Assembly (NCBI RefSeq): GCF_900101995.1
Contig: NZ_FNAS01000002.1
Location: 124,001 to 188,000 of the forward strand
Length of the DNA: 64,000 nucleotides
Direction: 5' to 3'
Source of the DNA: Riemerella columbipharyngis
GTDB lineage: Bacteria; Bacteroidota; Bacteroidia; Flavobacteriales; Weeksellaceae
The notes beneath the pieces are model-generated. The model searched no databases. It was not told the origin of the DNA and saw nothing but the letters and a program-made list of their open reading frames with translations. Numbering within the stretch: the stretch's first letter is position 1; every line of letters begins with the position of its first letter. The position numbers and the translations under genes are program-made. Shown here piece by piece: positions 62,959-64,000 of the stretch.

Positions 62959-63636
62959 ATGAAAAAGATTTTCTTAGTTGGTGCTTTAGCACTATTCAGT
63001 GGTATGAACGCACAAGTTAAGTACGGTGTAAAAGCAGGATATAATTTGTCAAACATCAGTGCAAAAAGCACAGCTTCTAGTGTTAGATTTTTATTAGGAA
63101 ACAAATCTGGGTTTAATGTAGGAGGTTTTGTAGAATACGGATTAGGGAATAATTTGAGCTTGCAGGGAGAAGTTCTTTATAGTAATGTAGGAGCTAAACT
63201 AACCGTTGACACTGATAAATTAAATGAGGAACAATTGAGAAATTTACCAGAAATAGAAGAGCTAGACTTCAAAAAAGCGAATGCTACTCTTTCTTTAAGC
63301 CAAATTTCAGTACCGGTATCTTTGAAGTATACATTTGATAAGTTTTCAGTTTTAGGCGGTTGCACTATAAATTTCAAAGCAGGAGCGAAAACCAAACTTG
63401 AGTTAGATGGTAAAAGTATAGATACTAATGAAGATGTGGATATAGACGAAACTATTAAATCACAGCTTTCTTCCGCTAATTTCGGATTACATTTAGGTGG
63501 AGAATATATGTTTAATGACAATGTATTTGTAGACGCAAGATATAATTTTGGAGCTTCCAGTCTTAATAAAAACTTTACAGACTATGTAAATCTTAAACAA
63601 AGATATTTCCAGATGAGTATAGGATATAAATTCTAG
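62959..63636 (+). CDS. Outer-membrane beta-barrel protein (porin family)
   Basis: A 225-residue exported protein. Signal peptide (residues 1-18, ending GMNAQ), then amphipathic beta strands (VKYGVKAGYNLSNIS, GFNVGGFVEYGLGNNLSLQGEVLYS) and a final strand ending in aromatic F (YFQMSIGYKF), the typical outer-membrane insertion signal. Pattern matches the small OmpW/PorT-like beta-barrels of Bacteroidota. Function unknown: structural or transport. Stacked hairpins lie upstream. Confidence 0.88.
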   Translation: MKKIFLVGALALFSGMNAQVKYGVKAGYNLSNISAKSTASSVRFLLGNKSGFNVGGFVEYGLGNNLSLQGEVLYSNVGAKLTVDTDKLNEEQLRNLPEIEELDFKKANATLSLSQISVPVSLKYTFDKFSVLGGCTINFKAGAKTKLELDGKSIDTNEDVDIDETIKSQLSSANFGLHLGGEYMFNDNVFVDARYNFGASSLNKNFTDYVNLKQRYFQMSIGYKF

Positions 63637-63665
63637 TATGTGAGAAAAACTACATACATAAACTT

Positions 63666-63703
63666 AACAAGAGTCGTATCAGCTTATTGACGCGGCTCTT
63701 GTT
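63666..63703. terminator. Terminator after the porin-like gene
   Basis: A perfect 8-bp outer stem (63666-63673 with 63696-63703), extended inward to 11 bp with one G-U pair, around a larger loop. The T run is weak, so confidence is limited. Confidence 0.6.
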
Positions 63704-63757
63704 ATTAACCTTAACTCATATTTTTTGAAATACCCATACTCTTTCTGCTTTTTGTCA

Positions 63758-64000
63758 ATGGAAAACAAAGCCATATTGGTATTATTTACGATATTGTTTC
63801 TTTCTTGTAATGCCCAGCAGCAGAAAAAGTCTAATGTGTTATTAATATTGGGAGGGAATTGGTCCCAAATAGAGGCGTCTTCTCCTTCGGCAACTTCTTT
63901 GGTATTAACATCAGGCAATAAAATAGGCTATTTTATAGAAGTAGGAAAAGAGTATAGTATCTTTTCCAAACGCTTAAGTTTAGAGGTTTCTGCTAAATTT
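63758..64000 (+). CDS. Exported protein, possibly outer-membrane, partial (cut by right edge)
   Basis: At least 81 residues in frame to the edge. It opens MENKAILVLFTILFLSCNAQ: a signal with a hydrophobic core and a Cys in LSCN resembling a lipobox, or an ordinary signal peptide ending NAQ. The mature start alternates polar and hydrophobic residues (VLLILGGNWSQIE, KIGYFIEVGKEYSIF), like a beta-barrel, similar to the porin-like gene just before it. The ATG at 63758 is the first in frame. No symbol can be given. Confidence 0.7.
   Translation, partial: MENKAILVLFTILFLSCNAQQQKKSNVLLILGGNWSQIEASSPSATSLVLTSGNKIGYFIEVGKEYSIFSKRLSLEVSAKF

Noticed and set aside
63679-63918. A 79-codon minus-strand frame at the right edge
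   Set aside because: It opposes the start of an exported protein with a clear signal peptide on the plus strand and overlaps a terminator.

Overview
The window is a dense, AT-rich chromosomal segment of a Bacteroidota bacterium, most likely class Flavobacteriia and family Weeksellaceae (Chryseobacterium/Riemerella/Elizabethkingia/Bergeyella type). Reasons: promoters of the Bacteroidota form TTTG-N19/20-TAnnTTTG, almost no Shine-Dalgarno sequences, a mevalonate-pathway gene (mvaD), a type IX secretion (T9SS) C-terminal sorting signal, an IPExxxVDY-type protein, a fused E1 alpha/beta 2-oxoacid dehydrogenase and a FUSC-family membrane protein. The genus is inferred, not proven. No rRNA, tRNA, CRISPR array, intact insertion sequence or prophage was seen.

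Layout. 1-7.5 kb (minus): lpxK (cut by the left edge), an RsmI-like methyltransferase, a periplasmic thioredoxin-like protein, a transaldolase-like aldolase, an M13 peptidase lipoprotein, cinA and gpmA. 7.6-12.3 kb: a phosphopantetheinyl transferase, a FUSC membrane protein and lysS. 12.4-13.3 kb: decayed DNA with a broken RteC-like gene and a possible small RNA. 13.3-22.3 kb (minus): trmD, an NDH-2 type dehydrogenase, mvaD, an acyl-CoA ligase, a nucleoside-diphosphate-sugar epimerase-like protein, a hydrolase, pdxJ and a mechanosensitive channel. 22.9-33.7 kb: an Idh/MocA oxidoreductase, an AddB-like nuclease, rsmE, dgt, nadE, purE, purK and the fused E1.

34-36 kb is the most accessory-looking part. 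It has a three-gene lipoprotein operon, with two of the three paralogous, opposite a small HTH regulator. One lipoprotein and the regulator carry single-base frameshifts, and an 18-bp perfect palindrome overlaps the regulator's promoter. 36-42.7 kb: fabG, a ZIP transporter, engB, a hydrolase, tsaB, an orphan T9SS signal fragment, yraN, a 57-residue membrane peptide and a Wzx-like flippase.

42.8-51.2 kb: pdhB, a fused UMP synthase whose decarboxylase half is of eukaryotic type, an ECF sigma factor with an overlapping membrane partner, and the rimP-nusA-infB operon, which has a terminator-like hairpin in its leader. 51.5-57.7 kb: parE, two small genes (one DUF2750-like), parC and a rhomboid protease. 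57.8-62 kb (minus): an IPExxxVDY-type gene with pyk, then acpP, fabF and rnc. 62-64 kb: a 970-bp gap with a pseudogene and stacked hairpins, a beta-barrel outer-membrane protein, and the start of another exported protein cut by the right edge.

Most of the window is core metabolism and information processing: lipid A, fatty acid, isoprenoid, purine, pyrimidine, NAD and B6 synthesis, translation, and topoisomerase IV. I found no clear new multi-gene system. The best leads are the eukaryote-like UMP synthase, the rimP leader hairpin, near-leaderless promoters, and the frameshifted lipoprotein/regulator locus.
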